From: Dehalococcoidia bacterium
GTDB lineage: Bacteria > Chloroflexota > Dehalococcoidia > GIF9 > AB-539-J10
DNA: 14,801 bases
Reading direction: 5' to 3'
Assembly (NCBI GenBank): GCA_030605665.1
Contig: JAUWHW010000043.1
Coordinates: forward strand, 1 to 14,801
The notes beneath the pieces are model-generated. The model did not search any database. It had not been told where the DNA came from and saw nothing but the letters and a program-made list of their open reading frames with translations. The first letter of the stretch is position 1. Every line of letters begins with the position of its first letter. Position numbers and translations under genes: made by a program. Shown here in pieces: positions 6,089-13,150 of the stretch.

Positions 6089-6107
6089 GATATAATCGGC
6101 TAATGTA

Positions 6108-6136
6108 TTGATTTATAATTATAAGTAGTATACATT
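6108..6136 (+). promoter_or_regulatory. possible promoter of the domain-II-like gene
   Basis: TTGATT (6108-6113) and TACATT (6131-6136) are 17 nt apart, upstream of the AAAGGAAGGGGG ribosome binding site. An alternative is TTTAAC (6068-6073) with TATAAT (6091-6096), also 17 nt apart. The interval is A/T-rich, so the choice is uncertain. Confidence 0.3.
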
Positions 6137-6164
6137 ATTATTTAAAGGAAGGGGGTGCTCAGAA

Positions 6165-6419
6165 ATGCCAGAAGTAGTAATCGGCAGGGTGACCGATTTT
6201 TTTGCCAAGCCGGTGGTGGCTGGTGTGGAGTTAAGCGGTACATTGAAGATGGGTGATAAAATCCACATCAAGGGCGCCACTACGGATATGGAACTTGTTG
6301 TGGAATCCATGCAGATCGATCGTGTTGACATCACTGAGGGCAAACTTGGTGACCTTGTGGGCATAAAAGTTCCTGAAAGGGTAAGGCGAGCTGACACAGT
6401 TTATAAGGTCACTGAATAG
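6165..6419 (+). CDS. stand-alone translation-factor domain II-like protein
   Basis: An 84-residue protein resembling the beta-barrel domain II of translational GTPases (EF-Tu, IF-2, SelB). [31 protein letters not shown] and [24 protein letters not shown] follow the barrel pattern found after the GTPase domain. There is no P-loop, no G domain and no domain III, so it cannot hydrolyse GTP. Such short proteins are usually annotated elongation factor-like; their role is not known to me. The ATG follows AAAGGAAGGGGGTGCTCAGAA. Its last 11 nt overlap the end of convergent ribH. Binding to tRNA, ribosome or another RNA is a reasonable guess but not shown. Confidence 0.8.
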   Translation: MPEVVIGRVTDFFAKPVVAGVELSGTLKMGDKIHIKGATTDMELVVESMQIDRVDITEGKLGDLVGIKVPERVRRADTVYKVTE

Positions 6420-6876
6420 CCTTAATTAAATTTGCCATTTCAATAGCGCTTACTGCGGCAGTAAAGCCTGTGTTGCCTTCCTTGGTTCCAGCCCTTTGAA
6501 TAGCTTGTTCTAGGGTGTCAGCAGTAATTATGCCTTGTATTACTGGTAATCCTGTGTCCAGGCTTATTCTAGCGATTCCTCTGTTTACCTCAGAGGCTAC
6601 GTACTCAAAGTGTGGAGTCCCACCGCGAATTACAGCGCCAAGGCATATTACGGCGTTATATTCGCCGCTCTGGACTAATTTCTTAGCTATTAACGGAATT
6701 TCAAAACAGCCTGGAGTCCAAGCAACATCGATGTCCTTCTCCTCAACGCCATGACGTAACAAAGCATCTTTCGCTCCTTCAATCAGCCTATTGGTTATCA
6801 ACTCGTTAAATCGGGAGACAACCACAGCAAATTTAAGACCCTTCCCTATTAATATTCCCTCGTAGTGTTTAGCCAT
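6409..6876 (-). CDS. ribH: 6,7-dimethyl-8-ribityllumazine synthase
   Basis: It condenses 5-amino-6-ribitylaminouracil with 3,4-dihydroxy-2-butanone-4-phosphate to the lumazine precursor of riboflavin; the enzyme normally forms pentamers or 60-mer shells in the cytoplasm. Its 155 residues are typical. Substrate-binding features are SRFN (21-24), PGCFEIP (55-61), [14 protein letters not shown] (80-93) with the catalytic-type H89, and the C-terminal GNTGFTAA. The ATG follows AAGGAGG, which lies inside the end of ribBA, and the two genes overlap by 8 nt. It is the last gene of the operon; no clear terminator follows, and its end overlaps the convergent 6165-6419 gene. Confidence 0.97.
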   Translation of the reverse strand: MAKHYEGILIGKGLKFAVVVSRFNELITNRLIEGAKDALLRHGVEEKDIDVAWTPGCFEIPLIAKKLVQSGEYNAVICLGAVIRGGTPHFEYVASEVNRGIARISLDTGLPVIQGIITADTLEQAIQRAGTKEGNTGFTAAVSAIEMANLIKAIQ

Positions 6877-8083
6877 CGATTACCTCCTTTACACCTAGAA
6901 GGTGTCCTAGCTTTTTTTGCTTGGTTTCTAGATAGCGAATATTATAAGGATTGGGTGAGGCTATTAGTGGCACAGTTTCCACTATTTTAAGTCCATAGCT
7001 CTCCAGCCCAACTACTTTCTTAGGGTTGTTGGTAAGTAGCCGAATATTATGTAAACCTAAATTAGCTAAAATCTGAGCTCCGATGCCATAATCTCTCAAA
7101 TCAGGGTCAAAGCCTAAAGCTACATTAGCCTCCACTGTGTCCATTCCCTGGTCTTGAAGAGCATAAGCGCGGAGTTTGTTATGGAAACCAATCCCTCTTC
7201 CCTCTTGCCTCATATACAGGAAGACTCCCCTACCCTCCTCAGCTATGGCTTGCATTGCCAGTTTGATTTGATCGCCACAGTCACACCTCAAACTGCCAAA
7301 GACGTCTCCAGTAAGGCATTCACTATGGACACGCACCAATACTGGCTCATCTCCTGGTATATCGCCTTTAACCAAGGCAACGTGCTCAGTGGCATCAACA
7401 TTACTTCTGTAAGCCATGGCTATAAATTCGCCAAACCTGGTAGGTAGCTTAGCCTCAGCCACTTTTTGCACTAACTTTTCATGACGAAGGCGGTAAACAA
7501 TCAAATCTGCAATGGTCATAATCTTCAAATCATACTTAGAGGCTATAATCTCAAGCTCGGGTAAATGCGCCATAGTACCATCTTCGTTCATAATCTCACA
7601 TATGACGCCAGCAGGATAAAATCCAGCTAATGCAGCTAAATCAACAATGGCTTCGGTGTGTCCCGCTCGTACCAATACTCCCCCATCCTTAGCTTGGACG
7701 GGAAATACATGTCCTGGACGGACTAAGTCGTTTGGTTTAGTATTTGGATCGAGTGCTGTTTTTATAGTTTGGGCTCGATCAAAAGCAGAAATTCCGGTAG
7801 TTACTTTGTTCTTCGCCTCAATAGATACCGTAAAGGCGGTAGAATGCTTCGAGGTATTATCTTGAACCATTAGTGGTATTCCCAATTCATCAAGTCTCTG
7901 TTTGATGATAGGAAGGCAGATTAATCCTCGAGCATGCTTGGCCATAAAATTTATAGCCTCAGGAGTGGCCTTCTCTGCCGCCATTGCCAGGTCTCCTTCG
8001 TTTTCACGGGTTTCATCATCAATGATGATGACAAACTTGCCTGCTCTTATATCTTCAATCGCCTCTGGTATAGTGGCTAACAT
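6869..8083 (-). CDS. ribBA: bifunctional DHBP synthase / GTP cyclohydrolase II
   Basis: It supplies both starting arms of riboflavin synthesis. The N-terminal domain (about 1-200) converts ribulose-5-phosphate to 3,4-dihydroxy-2-butanone-4-phosphate, with the acidic metal loop [11 protein letters not shown] (22-32), RPGHVFP (122-128) and HTE (142-144). The C-terminal domain (about 205-400) opens GTP. Its zinc site is C256, C267 and C269 ([18 protein letters not shown]), with RQEGRGIG at 292-299 for catalysis and phosphate binding. All key residues of both halves are present in 404 residues, so both activities are expected. The start is 3 nt after ribE ends, with GGAG just upstream. Confidence 0.97.
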   Translation of the reverse strand: MLATIPEAIEDIRAGKFVIIIDDETRENEGDLAMAAEKATPEAINFMAKHARGLICLPIIKQRLDELGIPLMVQDNTSKHSTAFTVSIEAKNKVTTGISAFDRAQTIKTALDPNTKPNDLVRPGHVFPVQAKDGGVLVRAGHTEAIVDLAALAGFYPAGVICEIMNEDGTMAHLPELEIIASKYDLKIMTIADLIVYRLRHEKLVQKVAEAKLPTRFGEFIAMAYRSNVDATEHVALVKGDIPGDEPVLVRVHSECLTGDVFGSLRCDCGDQIKLAMQAIAEEGRGVFLYMRQEGRGIGFHNKLRAYALQDQGMDTVEANVALGFDPDLRDYGIGAQILANLGLHNIRLLTNNPKKVVGLESYGLKIVETVPLIASPNPYNIRYLETKQKKLGHLLGVKEVIDG

Positions 8084-8086
8084 TAT

Positions 8087-8722
8087 TTAACTCTCCTTTC
8101 CCACGAATCCGTATTCTTCAAGGAAGTCAAGGGTTAAGCCTTGACTGTTTTGTTCCTTCAGTCGCTCCACATACCTAGCTATAACATCTACCTCTAAATT
8201 AATCCTATCGCCAGGCCTTTTGCTACCCAAGGTGGTATGTTCCAGTGTGTAAGTTACTAAAGATACGGTAAAGGAAAAATCATCAAGGTCTACAGTGGTA
8301 AGACTAACGCCATCAACAGCGATGAATCCTTTATTAGCTATATAGCACATCAGCTTGGAGGGGGCTGAAATCCTCATAATATGCGCTGTTTGCTCAGGGA
8401 TTATTGAGACTATCTCTCCTATGTCATCAACATGGCCCAATACTAAATGGCCCCCAAGTCGTCCACCCATTACAAGCGCCCTTTCCAAATTTACCCGGGT
8501 GGAGTAATGAAGTTCACCAAGATTAGTGCGGCGCAATGTTTCTGGCATAACATCAACGCTGAAGGCACTATTGTTTACAGAAGTGACTGTTAGGCAGGCT
8601 CCGTTAACAGCTATGCTATCGCTTATTCTCATCCCTTCAAGCACCTTTTTGGCTTCAATGAGTAAACAATGTGAATTCACTTCCCTGACTATACCAATTT
8701 CCTCAACTATCCCAGTAAACAT
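8087..8722 (-). CDS. ribE: riboflavin synthase, alpha subunit
   Basis: It dismutates two 6,7-dimethyl-8-ribityllumazine molecules to riboflavin and the pyrimidinedione that is recycled. The protein has two tandem lumazine-binding barrels: the first begins MFTGIVEEIG (1-10), the second GHLVLGHVDDIGEI (91-104). Each has its SVxVNGxCLT-like or VDGVSLT segment (38-45 and 136-142). At 211 residues it is standard for the trimeric enzyme. The C-terminal tail (QGLTLDFLEEYGFV) is the usual trimer-forming helix. It starts 18 nt after ribD, and ribBA follows by 3 nt. The symbol follows Gram-positive usage; the same gene is called ribC in E. coli. Confidence 0.96.
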   Translation of the reverse strand: MFTGIVEEIGIVREVNSHCLLIEAKKVLEGMRISDSIAVNGACLTVTSVNNSAFSVDVMPETLRRTNLGELHYSTRVNLERALVMGGRLGGHLVLGHVDDIGEIVSIIPEQTAHIMRISAPSKLMCYIANKGFIAVDGVSLTTVDLDDFSFTVSLVTYTLEHTTLGSKRPGDRINLEVDVIARYVERLKEQNSQGLTLDFLEEYGFVGKES

Positions 8723-8740
8723 ACTGCTGCTCTATAAAAT

Positions 8741-9862
8741 CTACGATTTTTGCTGTGATCCCCTCTTCACATACCCACTGACCAGTATATTATCCCCAAG
8801 GTTCTTAATGTTAACCCGCTCAAGGCATAAAGCCTCAACCACGCTATCAACTCCGTCCCCACCTACTGCGGTCTTGGCTTGACTACCACCAATGATAATC
8901 GGTGAAATGAAAGCCAGTACTTTATCCACTAGCCTGTAGTCAAAGAGAGAACCTAGGAGCTTACCTCCTCCTTCTACTAAAATGGTAACTATGTCTTGCC
9001 TTCCCATTACCTTTAATAATGCCTCCAAATCTACCAGCCCTCCTACCCCCGGTAATTCCAGCACCTCCACCCCAATTTGGGTAAGTCTTCTTTTCCTTTC
9101 TGGGTCGAGAGGTTCGACTGCTGCAAGCAGAGTTTTCCCTGGTTGCTTAAGAAGCTGAGCATCCAATGGAGTTCTTCCATTGCTATCAACAATTAGACGT
9201 AGGGGTTGTGTCCTTGGCTCACCACCTTTGCCACAACAACCTCTAGCACTAAGTCGAGGGTTATCAATGATGACAGTATTCACCCCTACCATTATAGCGT
9301 CGGCAATATGACGCAAGGCATGCACATAATTTCTCGCTTCCTCATTACTTATCCATTTAGAGTGGCCGGTTTTAGTGGCAATCTTCCCATCGAGGCTCAT
9401 GGCAAATTTAGCTACAACAAAAGGCAAGCCCGTGGTGATAAATTTAATATAAGCCTCGTTTATTTCATAAGCCTCCTCTTGGTATATGCCGATGTAAGTT
9501 TTGATGCCAGCTTCATTTAGCTCTCTTATCCCACGGCCTGAAACTAAGGGATTGGGATCCAGCAACGCTACATAGACTTCCGAAATACCGGAGGTGATTA
9601 TAGCTTGAGTGCAGGGTGGAGTGCGCCCATAGTGACAGCAAGGTTCTAGAGTAACATACATGGTGGCATCTTTTGCCTTTTCACCAGCTTGGAGAAGTGC
9701 TATTACCTCGGCATGGTTTGAGCCAGCAGGTTGTGTGTACCCCCTGCCTACGATGATTCCATCCTTGACAATTACAGCCCCCACTGCCGGGTTAGGGTTG
9801 GCATATCCTATAGCTAAGCTAGCTAAAGATAGAGCGCGCTTCATATGTTCTGCGGATGACAT
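8741..9862 (-). CDS. ribD: bifunctional riboflavin pyrimidine deaminase/reductase
   Basis: It deaminates the first pyrimidine product of GTP opening and then reduces its ribosyl side chain with NADPH. The N-terminal cytidine-deaminase-like domain (about 1-145) carries the zinc site HAE (50-52) and PCCHYGRTPPC (74-84), with H50, C75 and C84 as ligands and E52 as proton shuttle. The C-terminal reductase domain (about 147-370) has KFAMSLDGKIAT, MVGVNTVIIDNPRLSAR and the nucleotide-binding VEGGGKLLGSLF. All motifs are intact in 373 residues. The ATG is 7 nt after dcd ends; its AAGGAG lies within the last codons of dcd, 13 nt from the ATG, which is slightly long. The ATG at codon 7 would lie farther still. 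Confidence 0.96.
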   Translation of the reverse strand: MSSAEHMKRALSLASLAIGYANPNPAVGAVIVKDGIIVGRGYTQPAGSNHAEVIALLQAGEKAKDATMYVTLEPCCHYGRTPPCTQAIITSGISEVYVALLDPNPLVSGRGIRELNEAGIKTYIGIYQEEAYEINEAYIKFITTGLPFVVAKFAMSLDGKIATKTGHSKWISNEEARNYVHALRHIADAIMVGVNTVIIDNPRLSARGCCGKGGEPRTQPLRLIVDSNGRTPLDAQLLKQPGKTLLAAVEPLDPERKRRLTQIGVEVLELPGVGGLVDLEALLKVMGRQDIVTILVEGGGKLLGSLFDYRLVDKVLAFISPIIIGGSQAKTAVGGDGVDSVVEALCLERVNIKNLGDNILVSGYVKRGSQQKS

Positions 9863-9869
9863 TGACTAT

Positions 9870-10445
9870 CTAGCGCTCCTTGCTAAAGCTCTCATAATAT
9901 CTGGTAGCAGTGGGTTCAGTTTGCCCCTGATATTTACTTCCTAAACCAGGTGAACCATATACCCTTTCTGCAGGTGAAGTCAAACGGATGAAAGAGATTT
10001 GACCAATCGCCATTTTATAATACAGGGTTACTGGCAATTTGGCTACATTAGATAGCTCAAGAGTAAGATGTCCATGCCAGCCAGGATCCACATAGCCAGC
10101 AGTGGAGTGAATCAAGAGCCCAATTCTGCCCAGGGAGCTCTTACCCTCAAGCCGACCTACAATATCGTCAGGTAAGGTAATGGATTCCAATGTGCTAGCT
10201 AAAATGAATTCTCCGGCGTCTAGTAAAAATGGCTTATCCTCCTCGATTTCCACCGGCTCAGATAAGTCATCTACACTTTGCTTGACATCAATATAGAAAG
10301 GTTTACGCCAGTTTTTAAATACCAGAAGCCTATTATCTAAGTGAATATCAATGCTAGCTGGCTGGATGCAGTTGGGATCTAGAGGCTCAATAACTATCCG
10401 TCCCTTAGCAATCTCTTCTTTTATTGTACGATCGCTAAGCACCAT
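9870..10445 (-). CDS. dcd: dCTP deaminase
   Basis: It deaminates dCTP to dUTP on the route to dTTP; some relatives go on to dUMP. Family motifs: GKSSLGRIGL (101-110), HSTAGYVDPGWHGHLTLELSN (113-133) with the catalytic-type Glu at 130, and the C-terminal YQGQTEPTATR that closes over the nucleotide. The 191 residues fit the homotrimeric enzyme. Whether it is the plain deaminase or the dUMP-forming bifunctional type cannot be settled by eye. It heads the operon, with ribD 7 nt after it. The ATG at 10445 has no ribosome binding site, and a promoter ends only 9 nt before it, so translation probably starts at or near the mRNA 5' end. Confidence 0.94.
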   Translation of the reverse strand: MVLSDRTIKEEIAKGRIVIEPLDPNCIQPASIDIHLDNRLLVFKNWRKPFYIDVKQSVDDLSEPVEIEEDKPFLLDAGEFILASTLESITLPDDIVGRLEGKSSLGRIGLLIHSTAGYVDPGWHGHLTLELSNVAKLPVTLYYKMAIGQISFIRLTSPAERVYGSPGLGSKYQGQTEPTATRYYESFSKER

Positions 10446-10454
10446 GCTTTTGGC

Positions 10455-10484
10455 ATTGTAGCATCAACCGCAGAAATAGTGCAA
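10455..10484 (-). promoter_or_regulatory. promoter of the dcd-rib operon, nearly leaderless
   Basis: On the minus strand TTGCAC (10484-10479) and TACAAT (10460-10455) are 18 nt apart, with TGC directly before the -10. Only 9 nt separate the -10 from the dcd ATG, so the transcript would begin about 3 nt before the start codon. There is no room for an FMN riboswitch in such a leader. Confidence 0.55.
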
Positions 10485-10504
10485 AATTTGCCTTGGCTCC
10501 TATG

Positions 10505-10613
10505 GTCAGTGCCTCCTCCTTTCCTGTCATCGCCTCCTTAGCAGTCATTGCGAGGAGCGTAAGCGACGAAGCAATCTCTTGCTGAGATTGCCACGCCTTC
10601 GGCTCGCAATGAC
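10505..10613. repeat. palindromic mobile-type repeat with tandem end units
   Basis: The core, 10544-10613, is bounded by the perfect inverted repeat GTCATTGCGAG / CTCGCAATGAC and contains a second one, GCAATCTC/GAGATTGC (10571-10591), so it folds into a long hairpin. It encodes no protein and resembles a miniature inverted-repeat element. Two degenerate copies of the end precede it, starting at 10505 and 10526 (spacings 21 and 18). It lies in the divergent space between dcd and the RNase J-like gene, upstream of both promoters. A close copy of its first 36 nt is at 12854. Confidence 0.85.
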
Positions 10614-10658
10614 ACAAAGAGCTACGAGGATTTGTTCCAACCATAAAAGATGAAAAAC

Positions 10659-10667
10659 TGGTAAAAT
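10659..10667 (+). promoter_or_regulatory. extended -10 promoter of the RNase J-like gene
   Basis: TGGTAAAAT is an extended -10. Its last base is 9 nt from the ATG at 10677, exactly the spacing of the divergent dcd promoter. No good -35 is present at 16-18 nt. A leader of about 3 nt is predicted. Confidence 0.42.
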
Positions 10668-10676
10668 CAGTATAGG

Positions 10677-12257
10677 ATGACCATTAACATTACCGTTTAT
10701 GGCGGAGCGGGGGTCATAGGCGGAAACAAAGTTTTTGTGGAGGCGGACGATACCACAATATCTTTTGATTTTGGCATTAATTATGCTCTTTGGTCTCAAT
10801 ACTTTGAGGAATATCTCAAACCTCGTGCTGGCAGAGGCTTAGCAGACTTATTTGAAATTGGACTTCTCCCCCCTTTGAGAGGTATCTACAGGAGTGAACT
10901 CGAACTGTCCTGGGACGATGTCTGGTCAAGGTTACGCTCTGAGATTAGGGAGGTTTGCTTAGACGCAGTTCTCCTCTCCCATGCCCACCTGGACCATAGC
11001 GGTCACATATCTTTTCTACACCCTGATATTCCTGTTCTGTGCAGCTCCGCCACAGCATTCCTTGCCAAAGCAATCCAGGACTCGAGCAGAGGAGATTTTG
11101 AGAAGGAAGTGTGCTATGTCATACCTCGCGAGGAGCAAGAACATCTACTTGTTGCTCGTGATTGGCGAAAATATGTCTCACTTCAAAGGCAATTCTGTTT
11201 TTCTGATACAACGCCATTATCCCTACAAGCGCAGACTTTCTGGCGGAAATCAATTGGGGCCAGGAAAATGGATTGTAAGCAACCAAAAGCTGTCAACCAA
11301 GTTGGCAATCTCAGGCTGAGATACTTTCCTGTGGACCATTCCATCTATGGGGCAACAGCTTTCGCTATTGAGACAAGCAAAGGATGGATAGTTTACACTG
11401 GCGACTTAAGGTTACATGGCAAAATGGGTTACAGGACCAGGGAATTTGCCAATGAAGCAGCAAAACTTAACCCATCTGTGCTCTTGTGTGAAGGGACTAA
11501 TATTAATGAAGAAGGTGATGCGGTAACTGAAGAAGAAGTCCTTCAAAATGCCCTCCAAAAGGTTAAAGAAGCTGCTGGTAAGCTGGTGGTTGCTGATTTC
11601 GGTCCCAGAAATCTGGAAAGGCTATTAACCTTCAGGGAGATTGCCAGCCAATGCGGACGAAAGTTCGCCATTCTACCCAAAGATGCCTATCTGTTGCAAT
11701 CTCTGCATCTTGTAATGCCTGAAATTCCTGACCCTATCGCCGACAATATTTTGGTTGTATATGAAGAGGCTAAAAAGAGTGTTAGTTGGGAAAGTGATTT
11801 GCTGAGTCGGTACGGGAAGCAAAATAAAACAGTTTCCCCTGAGGATATCAGGCGTGAGGAGGGAAGCTATATTCTCTGTCTGAGCTTCTGGGACATTAAT
11901 AAGCTGATTGACATCAAGCCAAGCAGAGGCGGGATGTATATCTATTCATCCAGCGAGGCTTTCAACGAAGAGCAGCGTATTGACATTGAAAGGCTAAGGC
12001 AATGGATTGACCATTTTGGGCTTTTGCCTGTAGGTGTTCCCGACCCTTCGACTGGTAAGCCAAGCGAAGTGGAAAGAGGTCTTCATAGCTCCGGACATGC
12101 TACAGCCCCTGAACTAGCGGAGATTATCGATATAATCAACCCCAGGCTTGTTATTCCTATTCATACTGAAGACCCGGGGCTTTTTGCAGATAAGATTGGT
12201 CCTCAGAGGCAAGTTATTATACCTGAGGTGGGCGTGCCAATTAAGGTGCTGCCTTAA
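10677..12257 (+). CDS. beta-CASP metallo-beta-lactamase-fold hydrolase, RNase J-like
   Basis: A 526-residue cytoplasmic metallo-hydrolase. The zinc motif HAHLDHSGH (102-110) is followed by H221 (PVDHSIYGA) and D243 (YTGDLRLHG). The beta-CASP part carries CEGTNINEE, YIYSSSEAFNE and HSSGHA (470-475), and PIHTED (494-499) follows. The HSSGHA and PIHTE signatures are those of RNase J and related nucleases that process or degrade RNA. It differs from standard RNase J in an early segment of about 45 residues before the HxHxDH motif (LLPPLRGIYR region) and in insertions at about 155-205, and it lacks the long C-terminal domain. RNA is the likely substrate, but this subfamily's role is uncertain. The ATG has no clear ribosome binding site. 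Confidence 0.85.
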   Translation: MTINITVYGGAGVIGGNKVFVEADDTTISFDFGINYALWSQYFEEYLKPRAGRGLADLFEIGLLPPLRGIYRSELELSWDDVWSRLRSEIREVCLDAVLLSHAHLDHSGHISFLHPDIPVLCSSATAFLAKAIQDSSRGDFEKEVCYVIPREEQEHLLVARDWRKYVSLQRQFCFSDTTPLSLQAQTFWRKSIGARKMDCKQPKAVNQVGNLRLRYFPVDHSIYGATAFAIETSKGWIVYTGDLRLHGKMGYRTREFANEAAKLNPSVLLCEGTNINEEGDAVTEEEVLQNALQKVKEAAGKLVVADFGPRNLERLLTFREIASQCGRKFAILPKDAYLLQSLHLVMPEIPDPIADNILVVYEEAKKSVSWESDLLSRYGKQNKTVSPEDIRREEGSYILCLSFWDINKLIDIKPSRGGMYIYSSSEAFNEEQRIDIERLRQWIDHFGLLPVGVPDPSTGKPSEVERGLHSSGHATAPELAEIIDIINPRLVIPIHTEDPGLFADKIGPQRQVIIPEVGVPIKVLP

Positions 12258-12281
12258 ATCCGATTCAGCCTATTTTCTCTT

Positions 12282-12465
12282 GTCATTGCGAGCCCTTCGC
12301 CTTCTGTCATTCTGAGCCCTTCACTCCTTGTCATTCTGAGGGAGTAAAGCGACTGAAGAATCTCATAGTGCTCAGGACAGGCTCCGCGAGGCAATCTCAT
12401 CAGAAGTAATCTATGCCATACTATTTTGAGATTGCTTCGGTTGACTTCGTTAACCTCGCAATGAC
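12282..12465. repeat. GTCATTGCGAG-type repeat between convergent genes
   Basis: It begins GTCATTGCGAG at 12282 and ends CTCGCAATGAC at 12465. The left side holds three end-like units with an exact 24-nt period (starts 12282, 12306, 12330), the last two in the GTCATTCTGAG variant. Internal remnants GAATCTCAT (12358-12366), GCAATCTCAT (12391-12400) and GAGATTGC (12428-12435) suggest two related elements merged or inserted together. Its right end overlaps the 3' end of the thiamine-binding gene. Confidence 0.8.
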
Positions 12466-12755
12466 TTCCTCAGCGAGTTCACCTTGTTACCTATGCTCGA
12501 AGCTTTATCTCGCCGGTCATCTATTTTAATTGTGGTTATCACCCTGGCCACTCCCTCATTGAAGGTCTCTTCATGCATCTTCTTCGCTACCATTAGAATC
12601 TTGTCCAGGTCGCCCTCTATAATCGTCCCCATAGCGCTTATTTCGTATTTTATATCTTTCTCCTGCTGCAAGACTTTAACCGCCCGAGCTACATATTTAC
12701 TAACCGAGGGAGTTTTGGTTCCTAAAGGAATGATGCTTATCTCTGCTATTGCCAT
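12450..12755 (-). CDS. MTH1187/DUF77 family thiamine-binding protein
   Basis: A 101-residue ferredoxin-like-fold protein of the DUF77 (UPF0045, MTH1187/YkoF-like) family. Recognisable parts are MAIAEISIIPLGTKTPSVSKYVARAVKVL, the YEISAMGTIIEGDLDKILMVAKKMHE core and GVARVITTIKIDDRRDK. Related proteins form tetramers, and some bind thiamine or hydroxymethylpyrimidine; a direct role in thiamine supply is inferred. The final codons, KSLRG and stop (12450-12464), lie within the end of the adjacent palindromic repeat, so the native C-terminus has been replaced or extended by repeat DNA. A possible -10, TAATAT (12771-12766), is 10 nt before the ATG and there is no clear ribosome binding site. Confidence 0.9.
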   Translation of the reverse strand: MAIAEISIIPLGTKTPSVSKYVARAVKVLQQEKDIKYEISAMGTIIEGDLDKILMVAKKMHEETFNEGVARVITTIKIDDRRDKASSIGNKVNSLRKSLRG

Positions 12756-12817
12756 TTTCTTCTTAATATTAAATCACCAAGTGAGCAAAGGGGCAAATTC
12801 GTTCATATGAGTAATGA

Positions 12818-12921
12818 CACATCGCCTCCTTCCTTGTCATTGCATTCTTCCCTGTCATTGCGAGGAGCGTTAGCGACGAAGCAATCTCAGTAAGAAATTG
12901 CCACGCATTCCACCTCGTGAG
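12818..12921. repeat. second palindromic repeat with 18-nt tandem ends
   Basis: The first 36 nt of the core (from 12854) are nearly identical to the repeat at 10544. The right half is decayed, with GAAATTGCCACGC recognisable and CTCGTGAG where CTCGCAATGAC is expected. Two degenerate end units precede it at exact 18-nt steps (12818 and 12836), as at the first locus. It separates two minus-strand genes. The following 12922-12938 is plain spacer. Confidence 0.72.
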
Positions 12922-12938
12922 TAAAATCTATCTCCGGC

Positions 12939-13061
12939 TTAATCAAACCACCTTAAGGTCCTGGATAGCCCTACTGCCAATGCAATCGAAATAAGAAGAA
13001 TAATTATACCTATGGTTGCAAACTTGTTGGATTTTCTTGAGGGTCTTTCTTTTCTGCTCAT
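12939..13061 (-). CDS. small single-helix membrane protein, 40 residues
   Basis: This short frame begins at ATG 13061 and ends at TAA 12939. The N-terminus is strongly basic (MSRKERPSRKSNK), followed by a single hydrophobic segment (about residues 14-33, FATIGIIILLISIALAVGLS) and a short tail RTLRWFD. This is the typical plan of a small inner-membrane protein with its N-terminus inside. No ribosome binding site is visible. A possible -10, TATTTT (13075-13070), is 8 nt before the ATG, so a leaderless transcript is plausible. I recognise no family. The clean charge and hydrophobicity pattern is the main argument that it is real. Confidence 0.6.
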   Translation of the reverse strand: MSRKERPSRKSNKFATIGIIILLISIALAVGLSRTLRWFD

Positions 13062-13150
13062 CTAATTTTAAAATACTAGCAAACATTCACCACTGAATCA
13101 TTTTGGTCTATAGAAGGATTTAAGCATCTGCTATAAGGAGTTATTTTATT

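Noticed and set aside
8723..8740. FMN riboswitch within the rib operon
   Set aside because: The spacers are 3-18 nt, and no RFN-like conserved segments occur before dcd or ribD.
10435..10799. Minus-strand frames containing SLCHCEPKAWQSQQEIASS and CVIASRRRGNLSKR
   Set aside because: These peptides are translations of the palindromic repeat, which often produces such spurious frames.
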